Position numbers and translations under genes: made by a program. A stretch of 23,877 nucleotides of DNA from an uncultured Pseudomonadota bacterium. Lineage in GTDB: Bacteria; Pseudomonadota; Gammaproteobacteria; Burkholderiales; SCOH01. Location of the stretch: contig CALMFQ010000438.1 of assembly GCA_937863215.1 (NCBI GenBank), positions 1 through 23,877 on the forward strand, given 5' to 3'. Position 1 is the stretch's first letter, and each line of letters starts with the position of its first letter. Below the pieces are notes generated by a model. That model was not told the origin of the DNA, ran no database searches, and saw only the letters and a program-made list of their open reading frames with translations. Positions 15,493 to 23,066 of this stretch are shown one piece after another.

Positions 15493-17394
15493 GTGCCGGT
15501 AATTCGCTTGCCTGATGGTTCGGAACGAGTATTCGAAGAACCGGTCTCGGTTGCTCAGGTAGCCGCCAGTATCGGTAGCGGGTTGGCCCGCGCGGCGTTG
15601 GCCGGCAGGGTTGACGGCAAGCTGGTCGATACCTCGCATGTGATCGCTGCCGACGCGGCACTGGCAATCATTACCGATCGCGACGCAGAGGGCCTTGAAG
15701 TCATTCGCCATTCGACAGCGCATTTGCTCGCTTATGCCGTGAAGGAGCTGTTTCCGGAGGCGCAAGTCACTATCGGCCCTGTGATCGATAACGGCTTTTA
15801 TTACGACTTTGCCTACAAGCGTCCGTTTACTCCGGAAGACTTGGCGGCAATCGAAAAACGCATGTCCGAGCTGGCCAGGAAGGATGTGCCGGTTACGCGC
15901 GAGGAATGGGATCGCACCGATGCGGTGAAGTTCTTTGAGGGTATCGGCGAAAAATACAAGGCCGAACTGATCGCTGCAATTCCGGAAGGCGAGACTGTTT
16001 CGCTGTATCGTGAAGGCGATTTCATCGATCTGTGTCGTGGCCCGCACGTTCCGTCTACCGGCAAGCTCAAGGTGTTCAAGTTGATGAAGGTTGCCGGCGC
16101 CTACTGGCGCGGCGATTCGCGCAACGAAATGTTGCAGCGCGTGTATGGCACCGCCTGGGCCAAAAAAGAAGATCTGGACGCTTACCTGCATCAGCTGGAA
16201 GAGGCGGAAAAGCGCGATCATCGCAAAATCGGCAAGCAGCTGGATCTGTTCCACATGCAGGATGAGGCTCCTGGCATGGTGTTCTGGCACCCGAAGGGCT
16301 GGACCATCTGGCAGCAGGTTGAACAGTTCATGCGGCGCATTCTGAATGACAGCGGTTATCAGGAAGTACGTACCCCGACAGTAATGGATCGCGTGTTGTG
16401 GGAAAAATCCGGCCACTGGGAGAACTACCGCGACAATATGTTTACCACTGAGTCGGAAAAGCGCGACTTCGCGGTCAAACCAATGAATTGCCCGGGCCAT
16501 GTGCAGATTTTCAATCAGGGTCTGAAAAGTTATCGCGATCTGCCGTTGCGCTTGTCCGAGTTCGGTTCCTGTCATCGCAACGAACCTTCCGGTTCACTGC
16601 ACGGTATCATGCGCGTACGCGGCTTTACCCAGGACGACGCGCATATTTTCTGTACCGAAGCCCAGGTACAGGATGAAGCATCGCAGTTCATCGATTTGCT
16701 GCAGATGGTGTACCGTCATTTTGGCTTTGACGAAGTGCTGGTCAAGTTGTCGACCCGTCCGGAGAAACGCGCCGGTACTGACGAGGTTTGGGACAAGGCT
16801 GAGGCGGCTCTGGCGGCATCGTTGCAGTCCAAAGGGCTGGAATATGAGTTGCAGCCGGGCGAGGGGGCTTTCTACGGGCCGAAAATCGAATTTTCGCTGA
16901 AGGACTCGATTGGCCGAGTCTGGCAGTGTGGTACCTTGCAGCTCGATTTCGTGTTGCCGCAGCGTCTCGGCGCGGAATTCGCCGCCGAAGACAATGCCCG
17001 CCACGTGCCAGTAATGTTGCACCGTGCAATCCTCGGTTCGCTGGAGCGTTTCATCGGTATCCTGATCGAACATCACGCCGGTTTTCTGCCGTTGTGGCTG
17101 GCGCCAACCCAGTTGGTGGTGATGAATATCACCGATAGTCAGACCGATTATGTCGTCGATGTTGCAAATCAGCTGCGCCGCGCTGGCTTCCGTGTTGCGG
17201 TGGACTTGAGAAACGAGAAAATTACCTATAAAATCCGCGAACATAGTATGCAGCGTCTGCCTTATCAGCTGATTGTCGGCGATAAGGAGAAGGCTGCGGG
17301 AATGGTTGCCGTGCGGACCCGTCAAGGTGAAGACCTTGGGCAGATTACGGTTGCGGCGCTGATTGAGCGCCTGAAATCCGAGCTGCCAGGCTGA
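15493..17394 (+). CDS. thrS: Threonyl-tRNA synthetase
   Basis: Encodes 633 residues; charges tRNA-Thr with threonine in the cytoplasm. I chose GTG at 15493, which has AGGAAG upstream and gives the TGS-domain start MPVIRLPDGS; TTG at 15478 adds five residues. The order is TGS domain (1-61), then the editing domain with His73, His77, Cys181 and His185, which removes mischarged serine. The class II catalytic core follows with zinc ligands Cys333, His384 and His510, motif 2 around RNEPSGSLHGIMRVRGFTQDD, and motif 3 near GSLERFIGILIEHHAG. The anticodon-binding domain starts at about 535. All positions sit one residue from the Escherichia coli numbering. infC follows after 41 bases. Confidence 0.98.
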   Translation: MPVIRLPDGSERVFEEPVSVAQVAASIGSGLARAALAGRVDGKLVDTSHVIAADAALAIITDRDAEGLEVIRHSTAHLLAYAVKELFPEAQVTIGPVIDNGFYYDFAYKRPFTPEDLAAIEKRMSELARKDVPVTREEWDRTDAVKFFEGIGEKYKAELIAAIPEGETVSLYREGDFIDLCRGPHVPSTGKLKVFKLMKVAGAYWRGDSRNEMLQRVYGTAWAKKEDLDAYLHQLEEAEKRDHRKIGKQLDLFHMQDEAPGMVFWHPKGWTIWQQVEQFMRRILNDSGYQEVRTPTVMDRVLWEKSGHWENYRDNMFTTESEKRDFAVKPMNCPGHVQIFNQGLKSYRDLPLRLSEFGSCHRNEPSGSLHGIMRVRGFTQDDAHIFCTEAQVQDEASQFIDLLQMVYRHFGFDEVLVKLSTRPEKRAGTDEVWDKAEAALAASLQSKGLEYELQPGEGAFYGPKIEFSLKDSIGRVWQCGTLQLDFVLPQRLGAEFAAEDNARHVPVMLHRAILGSLERFIGILIEHHAGFLPLWLAPTQLVVMNITDSQTDYVVDVANQLRRAGFRVAVDLRNEKITYKIREHSMQRLPYQLIVGDKEKAAGMVAVRTRQGEDLGQITVAALIERLKSELPG

Positions 17395-17435
17395 GGTGCG
17401 CACGGTTTTTAATTTTTTTACTTGGAGAAACTGCT

Positions 17436-17954
17436 ATAGCTCAGGAGCGCGAACCACGGATCAACGGCGAAATCACAGTGCCGGAGGTTCGATTGGTAGG
17501 ACAGGATGGTGAACAGCTTGGGATTGTGTCGCTGAACAAGGCACTGGAAATGGCCGAGGCTGCCGAGGTCGATCTGGTCGAGATTGCGCCGCAGGCGGTG
17601 CCGCCGGTGTGCCGGATCATGGATTACGGCAAGTTCAAGTATCACGAAAGCAAGAAACGTCACGAAGCCAAGCTTAAGCAAAAGCAGATCCAGGTAAAGG
17701 AAATAAAATTCCGCCCCGGAACTGACGAAGGCGATTATCAGGTCAAGCTGCGCAACTTGTTGCGCTTTTTGCAGGATGGCGATAAGGCCAAGATTACGCT
17801 GCGTTTCCGTGGCCGCGAGCTGGCGCATCAGGAGTTTGGCGTTGCACTGCTGAAGCGTGTGGAAGCCGATCTGGCTGAAGTGGGCGCGGTAGAGCAGTTC
17901 CCGAAAATGGAAGGTCGCCAGATGGTGATGGTGATCGCGCCAAAGAAAAAGTGA
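17436..17954 (+). CDS. infC: Translation initiation factor IF-3, starting with ATA
   Basis: Encodes 172 residues from ATA at 17436. IF-3 binds the 30S subunit, checks the start codon and prevents early 50S joining. The family N-terminus AQEREPRINGEITVPEVRLVG directly follows the ATA. A GGAGA site at 17424-17428 lies at the ideal distance, and no ATG, GTG or TTG occurs in frame between that site and GTG 17478. The 17478 start would delete 14 conserved residues. Non-AUG starts of infC are known (AUU in Escherichia coli) and let IF-3 repress its own translation. The core signatures AVPPVCRIMDYGKFKYHESKK, IKFRPGTDEGDYQVKLRNL and KITLRFRGRELAHQ are intact. It lies between thrS and rpmI as in most bacteria. 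Confidence 0.96.
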   Translation: MAQEREPRINGEITVPEVRLVGQDGEQLGIVSLNKALEMAEAAEVDLVEIAPQAVPPVCRIMDYGKFKYHESKKRHEAKLKQKQIQVKEIKFRPGTDEGDYQVKLRNLLRFLQDGDKAKITLRFRGRELAHQEFGVALLKRVEADLAEVGAVEQFPKMEGRQMVMVIAPKKK

Positions 17955-18051
17955 TTTCAAGCTGACGCCTTGGCGGTAGCTGGAAAGTGGGGTAGCGGGG
18001 TTTCAAGAGTCGGGTTTCCGGCCACCTCGTACCGTTGATAAGGAGAGCATT
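17955..18051 (+). other. infC-rpmI spacer, possible L20 control leader
   Basis: A 97-base spacer, large for this block. It ends in the strong ribosome site AAGGAGA of rpmI. It contains a direct repeat TTTCAAG (17955-17961 and 18001-18007) and nested complementary segments CGGTA (17974-17978)/TACCG (18030-18034) and GTGG (17987-17990)/CCAC (18022-18025). In Escherichia coli, L20 represses rpmI-rplT by binding structured mRNA upstream of rpmI; a similar role here is inference from position only. Confidence 0.25.
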
Positions 18052-18249
18052 ATGCCGAAGATGAAGACCAAAAGCGGCGCAGCAAAGCGTTTGAAAGCGC
18101 TGGGCAGTGGCGGCTTTAAGCGTAGCATGGCGTTCAAGCGCCACATTCTGACCAAGAAGACTACGAAGAACAAACGTCAACTTCGTGGTACTACCATGGT
18201 TCACAGCACGAACGAAGCTTCTGTTCGCGCAATGTTGCCTTACGCTTAA
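18052..18249 (+). CDS. rpmI: 50S ribosomal protein L35
   Basis: Encodes 65 residues, the standard length of bL35. The start MPKMKTKSGAAKRLKALGSGGFKR is the family signature, and the protein is rich in Lys and Arg as expected for an rRNA-binding protein of the large subunit. AAGGAGA stands just upstream of the ATG. rplT follows after 11 bases, and the pair is a classical co-expressed unit downstream of infC. Confidence 0.98.
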   Translation: MPKMKTKSGAAKRLKALGSGGFKRSMAFKRHILTKKTTKNKRQLRGTTMVHSTNEASVRAMLPYA

Positions 18250-18260
18250 AGGAGTAAAAC

Positions 18261-18620
18261 ATGCCACGAGTTAAACGCGGTGTAACGGCGCGCGCGCGCC
18301 ACAAGAAAGTCCTCGCACTCGCCAAGGGTTACCGCGGCCGTCGCAAGAACGTCTATCGTATCGCCAAACAGGCGGTGATGAAGGCTGGTCAATATGCCTA
18401 TCGTGACCGTCGTCAGCGCAAGCGTCAGTTCCGCTCGCTGTGGATCGTTCGTATCAATGCTGCGGCACGTGAATGTGGTCTGACTTACAGCGTGTTCATG
18501 AACGGCCTGAAACGAGCCGCGATCGAAATCGATCGTAAGGTTCTGGCCGATCTGGCAGTGTTTGATAAGCCAGCCTTTGCTCAAATCGTTGAGCAAGCTA
18601 AAGCCGGCCTCGCTGCTTAA
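18261..18620 (+). CDS. rplT: 50S ribosomal protein L20
   Basis: Encodes 119 residues of bL20, needed for early 50S assembly. The N-terminal basic extension MPRVKRGVTARARHKKVLALAKGYRGRRKNVY-like region (about residues 1-32) and the later motif LWIVRINAAARECGLTYSVFMNGLK are diagnostic. The ribosome site AAAGGAG precedes the ATG by 6 bases. A strong intrinsic terminator follows about 14 bases after its stop, so this gene probably closes the infC-rpmI-rplT unit. Confidence 0.98.
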   Translation: MPRVKRGVTARARHKKVLALAKGYRGRRKNVYRIAKQAVMKAGQYAYRDRRQRKRQFRSLWIVRINAAARECGLTYSVFMNGLKRAAIEIDRKVLADLAVFDKPAFAQIVEQAKAGLAA

Positions 18621-18633
18621 GCTGTAGTAATGG

Positions 18634-18664
18634 AAAAAGGGAGGCCGCAAGCCTCCTTTTTTTT
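18634..18664 (+). terminator. intrinsic terminator after rplT
   Basis: GGAGGC (18640-18645) and GCCTCC (18651-18656) form a GC-rich stem with loop CGCAA, flanked by an A-run on the left and eight T residues (18657-18664) on the right. The form is textbook rho-independent, and the A/T flanks let it work on both strands. Confidence 0.9.
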
Positions 18665-18768
18665 GTCCGGCGAGACCGGAATCAAGTTCAAAAAAGCCAA
18701 TTCTGCCGGTGTGCATGCGTATGCATGCGGTGCGGGCAGGGGCTATCACCCAGATGTCGGGCCATACC
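18665..18768 (+). promoter_or_regulatory. pheS leader region with two small hairpins
   Basis: Directly after the terminator is the hairpin TCCGG (18666-18670)/CCGGA (18676-18680). Further on, GCATGC occurs twice (18713-18718 and 18723-18728) around GTAT and could pair with itself. If the terminator is efficient, a pheS promoter must lie here, but I see no convincing -35/-10 pair. No Phe-rich leader peptide like Escherichia coli pheM is visible. Confidence 0.3.
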
Positions 18769-19752
18769 ATGCAAGATGTAAATGCCATTCTCGAACGCGG
18801 CCTTGCGGCGTTGCAAGCCGTGGCGGACCAGGTTGAGCTGGAGCAAATCAAAGCCAAATATCTTGGCAAGAGCGGCGAACTGACCGAGCAACTGAAACTG
18901 CTGGGCAAGTTGCCGCCGGAGGAAAAGCGTACCGTCGGTGCGATTATCAATCAGGCCAAGCAACAGTTTGAGGCAGCATTGAATGCCAAGCGTGAGCAGC
19001 TGGCTTCCGCTTTGCTGGCGAGGCAGCTGGCCGCAGAGGCATTGGATGTGACGTTGCCGGGGCGCGGCATTGCCACGGGTGGGCTGCACCCGGTAACGCT
19101 GACGCAGCAGCGCATTGAGGGTTTGTTTCGCTCGCTGGGCTTTGCCGTGGCAGATGGTCCGGAAATCGAAACCGACTTCCATAATTTCGAAGCGCTGAAT
19201 ATCCCCAAGGATCACCCTGCACGTGCGATGCAGGATACGTTTTATGTGGAAAATGGCGATGTATTGCGCACTCACACCTCGCCGATCCAGATCCGCTACA
19301 TGCTCAACCATGCCGCGCCGATCAAGATCATTGCGCCGGGGCGTGTCTATCGGGTCGATTCCGACGCTACGCATTCGCCGATGTTCCACCAGATGGAAGG
19401 GCTATGGGTCGATGAAGGAGTGAGCTTTGCCGATCTGAAAGCGGTGATAGTCGATTTCCTGCGCCAATTCTTCGAGCGCGACGACCTGCAGGTGCGTTTC
19501 CGCCCATCGTTTTTCCCGTTTACCGAGCCGTCGGCTGAAATCGACGTATTGGGTGCGCGTGGCTGGCTGGAAGTCGGCGGTTGCGGCATGGTGCACCCGA
19601 ACGTATTGAACAACGTCGGCATCGACAGCGAACAATACACCGGCTTTGCCTTTGGCATCGGACTGGATCGTTTTGCCATGCTTTATTACGGCGTCAACGA
19701 TCTGCGTCAGTTCTTCGAAAACGATCTGGCTTTCCTCGGCCAATTCCGTTAA
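18769..19752 (+). CDS. pheS: Phenylalanyl-tRNA synthetase alpha subunit
   Basis: Encodes 327 residues, exactly the length of the Escherichia coli protein. With PheT it forms the heterotetramer that charges tRNA-Phe. I prefer ATG 18769 (MQDVNAILERGLAALQ); ATG 18754 would add five residues and ATG/GTG further up more, and the ribosome site is weak in each case. The N-terminal coiled-coil arm (1-90) contacts tRNA. The class II core has motif 2 in GRVYRVDSDATHSPMFHQMEG (191-211) and motif 3 in GFAFGIGLDRFAML (292-305); FRPSFFPFTEPSAE at about 244-257 lines the Phe pocket. The pheT ATG follows after 28 bases. Confidence 0.97.
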   Translation: MQDVNAILERGLAALQAVADQVELEQIKAKYLGKSGELTEQLKLLGKLPPEEKRTVGAIINQAKQQFEAALNAKREQLASALLARQLAAEALDVTLPGRGIATGGLHPVTLTQQRIEGLFRSLGFAVADGPEIETDFHNFEALNIPKDHPARAMQDTFYVENGDVLRTHTSPIQIRYMLNHAAPIKIIAPGRVYRVDSDATHSPMFHQMEGLWVDEGVSFADLKAVIVDFLRQFFERDDLQVRFRPSFFPFTEPSAEIDVLGARGWLEVGGCGMVHPNVLNNVGIDSEQYTGFAFGIGLDRFAMLYYGVNDLRQFFENDLAFLGQFR

Positions 19753-19780
19753 CCCCGATGCCGCGAAACAGGATCAGAAC

Positions 19781-22141
19781 ATGAAGTTTTCCGAACAATG
19801 GCTGCGTAGCCTGGTCAACCCGTCGCTCGACAGCGAGCAACTGGCGCATTTGCTGACCATGGCCGGGCTGGAAGTTGAAGAAATGGAATCGGCAGCACCG
19901 GCGTTCAGTGCCGTGGTGGTTGCCGAAGTGCTGTCGGTGACGCGCCATGAAAATGCCGATCGCCTCAATGTGTGCCAGGTCAATGTCGGCGCTGCAGAGC
20001 CGCTGCAGATCGTCTGCGGCGCACCGAATGTCGCGCCGGGCCTGAAAGTGCCGTGCGCCCGGGTAGGGGCCGAATTGCCCGGGGACTTCAGGATTCGCCA
20101 GGCCAAGGTGCGCGGCGTCGAATCGTCCGGCATGCTGTGTTCGGCCAAAGAACTGGGGCTGGCCGAAGAGTCCAACGGGCTGCTGGTGTTGCCGGCCGAT
20201 GCGCCGGTAGGCAGTGCGTTGCGTGATTATCTGCAGCTCGACGATCAGTTACTGACGCTGAAACTGACGCCGAATCGCGCCGACTGTCTGTCACTCAAGG
20301 GGCTGGCGCGCGAAGTCGCGGCACTGACCGGTGCCGAATACCGTCCGGTAAGCATTGCTGCGCTCGCGCCCGTCGTCGACGACAAACTCAATGTCGCCAT
20401 TGACGCGGCGGACGCTTGTCCGCGCTATTGCGGCCGCGTAGTGCGTAATGTCAATTACGCCGCGCCGACGCCGGAATGGATGGTACGCCGGCTGGAACGC
20501 AGCGGTATCCGCAGTATTTCGGCTCTGGTGGATATCACCAACTACGTATTGCTGGAGCAGGGCCAGCCGCTGCATGCATTCGATCTGGCCAAATTGTCCG
20601 GCACCGTGCGTGCCCGTTTTGCCGCGCCGCAGGAATGTCTGACATTGCTCAACGATAAAACGGTCGAGTTGACCGGCGACATGTTGGTAATCGCCGACGA
20701 CAACGGCCCGTTGGCGCTGGCCGGGATCATGGGCGGTGCCGCCAGTGCAGTATCGGAAACCACGCGCGATGTATTCCTGGAAAGCGCTTATTTTGCGCCG
20801 GAAGCGATTGCCGGCAAATCGCGTCGCCTAGGCTTCGGTTCGGATTCATCCTACCGTTTCGAGCGCGGTGTCGATTATGCCGCCACACGCGACGCGCTGG
20901 AGCGCGCAACGGAGCTGGTCATCGAGATCTGCGGCGGTCTGCCCGGCCCGGTGAGCGAGGCGCTTGCCAGCTTGCCGCAGAGAACGCCCGTCGATCTGCG
21001 TGTCAGCCGTCTGGAGCGTGTCATCGGCGTGAAATTCGAGGCTGCCCGCGTGTTGGCGATGCTGCAGAGCCTCGGCATGCATTGCGTGCCGAATGGCGAC
21101 ACGATTACAGTGACGCCGCCGTCGTACCGTTTTGACATCGCCATTGAAGTCGATTTGATCGAAGAGATCGCCCGTTTGTTTGGCTACGACAACGTGCCGG
21201 TGCGTGCACCACAGGCTCGCGGCCAGATGCTGCCAATCGGCGGACAGCACAAACCTCTGGCGGGATTGATGCAATTGCTGGTGGCACGCGATTACCAGCA
21301 GGTAATCAACTACGCGTTTGTCGATACGGCTTGGGAGACCGGTCTGCTTGGCAATACCGACCCGGTGCGGCTGCAGAACCCGATTGCCAGCCAGATGTCG
21401 GTAATGCGCTCATCGCTGATTGGCGGATTGCTGGCCAATCTGCAGCACAATCTCAACCGCAGGCACGAGCGCGTGCGCCTGTTTGAAACAGGACGCGTAT
21501 TCAGCAAGGCGGGACAGGGTTTCGACCAGCCGGAGAAGATTGCCGGCTTGGCATTCGGGCCTGCGAATCCGGAGCAATGGGGCGTAGCGCCGCGCCGTGT
21601 CGATTTCTTTGACGTCAAGGCTGACGTTGAGGCCTTGCTTGGTGCCGCTCCGGCGCGCTTTGCCCGATTTGAGCACCCGGCGCTGCACCCGGGCCGCGCC
21701 GCATCGGTAGAGCTGGGTGGCCGGATTGTCGGCCTGGTCGGCGAGCTGCATCCGCGCTGGGTGCAGCAATATGATCTACCGGCGGCACCAGTCGTCTTCG
21801 AATTGGATCTGGCAGCAATCAGCGCTACCCGGCTGCCGCAGGCGGCGAGCCTGTCGCGTTTTCAGCCGGTGCGACGCGATATTGCCGTGCTGGTTGACGA
21901 ATCGATCGCGGTACAAACGCTGCTGGACTCGCTCAACTCTGAAAAGGCAAGTATAATCAGCAGGATAGATGTGTTTGATCTTTACCGTGGCAAAGGCATA
22001 GACAATGACAAGAAGAGCCTCGCATTCAGGATCGTGCTACAGGATATACAAAAGACCCTGACCGATGATGAAGTCGAGGCCGCTGTATCGCATCTGGTGA
22101 CGGTGCTGGATCAACGTCATGGTGCAAAATTAAGAATCTAG
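19781..22141 (+). CDS. pheT: Phenylalanyl-tRNA synthetase beta subunit
   Basis: Encodes 786 residues, close to the usual 790-800. I chose ATG 19781 with AGGA at 19769-19772; the frame is open further up to 19646 but that part is shadow inside pheS. Order: N-terminal domain, an EMAP/tRNA-binding-like domain (about 40-150; VVVAEVLSVTRHENADRLNVCQV), B3/B4 editing domain (about 210-395), B5 domain (about 400-475; VTPPSYRFDIAIEVDLIEEIARLFGY), catalytic-like core, and the C-terminal FDX-ACB anticodon-binding domain (about 691-785; RRDIAVLVDES, DVFDLYRGKGI). Bases 21947-22060 show a cluster of codons rarely used elsewhere in the window (ATA, AGG, CTA), including a TATAAT. ihfA begins 9 bases after its stop. 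Confidence 0.97.
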   Translation: MKFSEQWLRSLVNPSLDSEQLAHLLTMAGLEVEEMESAAPAFSAVVVAEVLSVTRHENADRLNVCQVNVGAAEPLQIVCGAPNVAPGLKVPCARVGAELPGDFRIRQAKVRGVESSGMLCSAKELGLAEESNGLLVLPADAPVGSALRDYLQLDDQLLTLKLTPNRADCLSLKGLAREVAALTGAEYRPVSIAALAPVVDDKLNVAIDAADACPRYCGRVVRNVNYAAPTPEWMVRRLERSGIRSISALVDITNYVLLEQGQPLHAFDLAKLSGTVRARFAAPQECLTLLNDKTVELTGDMLVIADDNGPLALAGIMGGAASAVSETTRDVFLESAYFAPEAIAGKSRRLGFGSDSSYRFERGVDYAATRDALERATELVIEICGGLPGPVSEALASLPQRTPVDLRVSRLERVIGVKFEAARVLAMLQSLGMHCVPNGDTITVTPPSYRFDIAIEVDLIEEIARLFGYDNVPVRAPQARGQMLPIGGQHKPLAGLMQLLVARDYQQVINYAFVDTAWETGLLGNTDPVRLQNPIASQMSVMRSSLIGGLLANLQHNLNRRHERVRLFETGRVFSKAGQGFDQPEKIAGLAFGPANPEQWGVAPRRVDFFDVKADVEALLGAAPARFARFEHPALHPGRAASVELGGRIVGLVGELHPRWVQQYDLPAAPVVFELDLAAISATRLPQAASLSRFQPVRRDIAVLVDESIAVQTLLDSLNSEKASIISRIDVFDLYRGKGIDNDKKSLAFRIVLQDIQKTLTDDEVEAAVSHLVTVLDQRHGAKLRI
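21952..21957 (+). promoter_or_regulatory. possible internal -10 box for ihfA inside pheT
   Basis: A perfect TATAAT lies in codons Ser-Ile-Ile of pheT, about 194 bases before ihfA, in a stretch with unusually AT-rich codons. No good -35 is present at 16-18 bases. In Escherichia coli, ihfA (himA) has a promoter inside pheT; the parallel makes this plausible, not proven. Confidence 0.35.
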
Positions 22142-22150
22142 GGAGTTGTA

Positions 22151-22459
22151 ATGACTTTGACGAAAGCCGAACTGGCAGATCTGCTGTTCGAAAAAGTGGG
22201 GCTGAACAAACGCGAAGCAAAAGACATGGTGGAATCCTTCTTTGAAGAAATTCGTACCTCGCTCGAAGCCGGCGATACGGTAAAGCTGTCCGGATTTGGT
22301 AATTTCCAGTTACGCGACAAACCGCAGCGCCCCGGCCGTAACCCGAAAACCGGCGAGGAGATTCCCATTTGCGCCCGGCGCGTGGTAACTTTCCACGCCA
22401 GTCAAAAACTGAAAGGCATGGTCGAGAAGCACTATGCAGACAAACGTTCAGATAGCTGA
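22151..22459 (+). CDS. ihfA: Integration host factor alpha subunit
   Basis: Encodes 102 residues of the HU/IHF family. IHF alpha pairs with IHF beta to bend DNA sharply at specific sites, acting in promoter control, replication and recombination. The helical N-terminus (MTLTKAELADLLFEKVGLNKREAKDMVESFFEEI) is followed by the DNA-binding beta arm, GRNPKTGEEIPICARRVV, in which Pro65 sits at the residue number of the intercalating proline of Escherichia coli IHF alpha. AGGGAG precedes the ATG and overlaps the pheT stop. The gene follows pheT as in other Proteobacteria, and its 3' end overlaps the next gene by 26 bases. Confidence 0.96.
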   Translation: MTLTKAELADLLFEKVGLNKREAKDMVESFFEEIRTSLEAGDTVKLSGFGNFQLRDKPQRPGRNPKTGEEIPICARRVVTFHASQKLKGMVEKHYADKRSDS

Positions 22460-22829
22460 ACTGCCGCCGATTCCCGCAAAGCGCTACTTCACCATCGGTG
22501 AAGTCGGTGAGCTTTGTGGCGTCAAGCCGCATGTACTGCGCTACTGGGAGCAGGAATTTACCCAGCTCAAGCCGGTCAAGCGGCGCGGCAACCGCCGCTA
22601 CTACCAGCACCACGAAGTGCTGCTGATCCGCAAGATTCGCTCCTTGCTGTATGAAGAGGGCTTTACCATTACCGGCGCACGTCACCGGCTGGAATCCGAA
22701 GAGCCGCACAATGGCGATCATGTGGTGGCCGGTGTCGCTATTGCGGAGCCTGTTATGCCGGTAGCCGTGCCCACAAACCAATCGTTGCGTGCAGAATTGC
22801 AAAGCATTCTCGCCATTTTGCGCACATAA
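22434..22829 (+). CDS. MerR-family transcriptional regulator next to ihfA
   Basis: Encodes 131 residues. Residues 17-88 form a winged helix-turn-helix of the MerR type: YFTIGEVGELCGVKPHVLRYWEQEF, then RRGNRRYYQHHEVLLIRKIRSLLYEEGFTITGARHRL. The C-terminal part (about 90-131) is short and holds no cysteine set for metal binding, so a metal-sensing role is unlikely; the ligand, if any, is unknown. Homologues commonly sit directly after ihfA in Proteobacteria. The ATG lies inside ihfA with GAGAAG upstream, which suggests translational coupling. The target genes cannot be told from the sequence. Confidence 0.88.
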   Translation: MQTNVQIAELPPIPAKRYFTIGEVGELCGVKPHVLRYWEQEFTQLKPVKRRGNRRYYQHHEVLLIRKIRSLLYEEGFTITGARHRLESEEPHNGDHVVAGVAIAEPVMPVAVPTNQSLRAELQSILAILRT

Positions 22830-22861
22830 GGCGGGATTTCTGCAAAATTTCCGCTTAAAAG

Positions 22862-22892
22862 GGCTAGCGTAGCCAGGAAATATTGGTATAAT
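22862..22892 (+). promoter_or_regulatory. promoter region of tRNA-Pro
   Basis: TATAAT at 22887-22892 stands 13 bases before the tRNA, followed by a GC-rich discriminator GCGCTCC typical of stable RNA promoters. The -35 position holds no TTGACA; it is occupied by the palindrome GGCTA-GCG-TAGCC (22862-22874). Confidence 0.65.
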
Positions 22893-22904
22893 GCGCTCCT
22901 CTCG

Positions 22905-22982
<78 letters not shown>

Positions 22983-22990
22983 AAGAAGTT

Positions 22991-23031
22991 CACGAGGGTC
23001 AGTAGGAAACTACTGACCCTTTCGTGTTTTT
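22991..23031 (+). terminator. intrinsic terminator after tRNA-Pro
   Basis: GGGTCAGTAG (22996-23005) and CTACTGACCC (23010-23019) pair perfectly around a GAAA tetraloop; CACGA (22991-22995) and TCGTG (23022-23026) extend the stem past a 2-base bulge. A run of T follows to 23031. Confidence 0.88.
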
Positions 23032-23066
23032 GGGCTTAGCCAGACGAATTGCCGGAGTGATGTCAC

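Noticed and set aside
15424..16575. 383-residue minus-strand open frame opposite thrS
   Set aside because: Antisense to the conserved ThrRS editing and catalytic domains, with no recognisable motif; it arises from codon bias.
18630..18836. Possible leader peptide with Phe-Phe-Leu running through the rplT terminator
   Set aside because: No ribosome site precedes the ATG, the Phe codons are just the terminator T-run, and the frame runs on into pheS, unlike a true short attenuator peptide.
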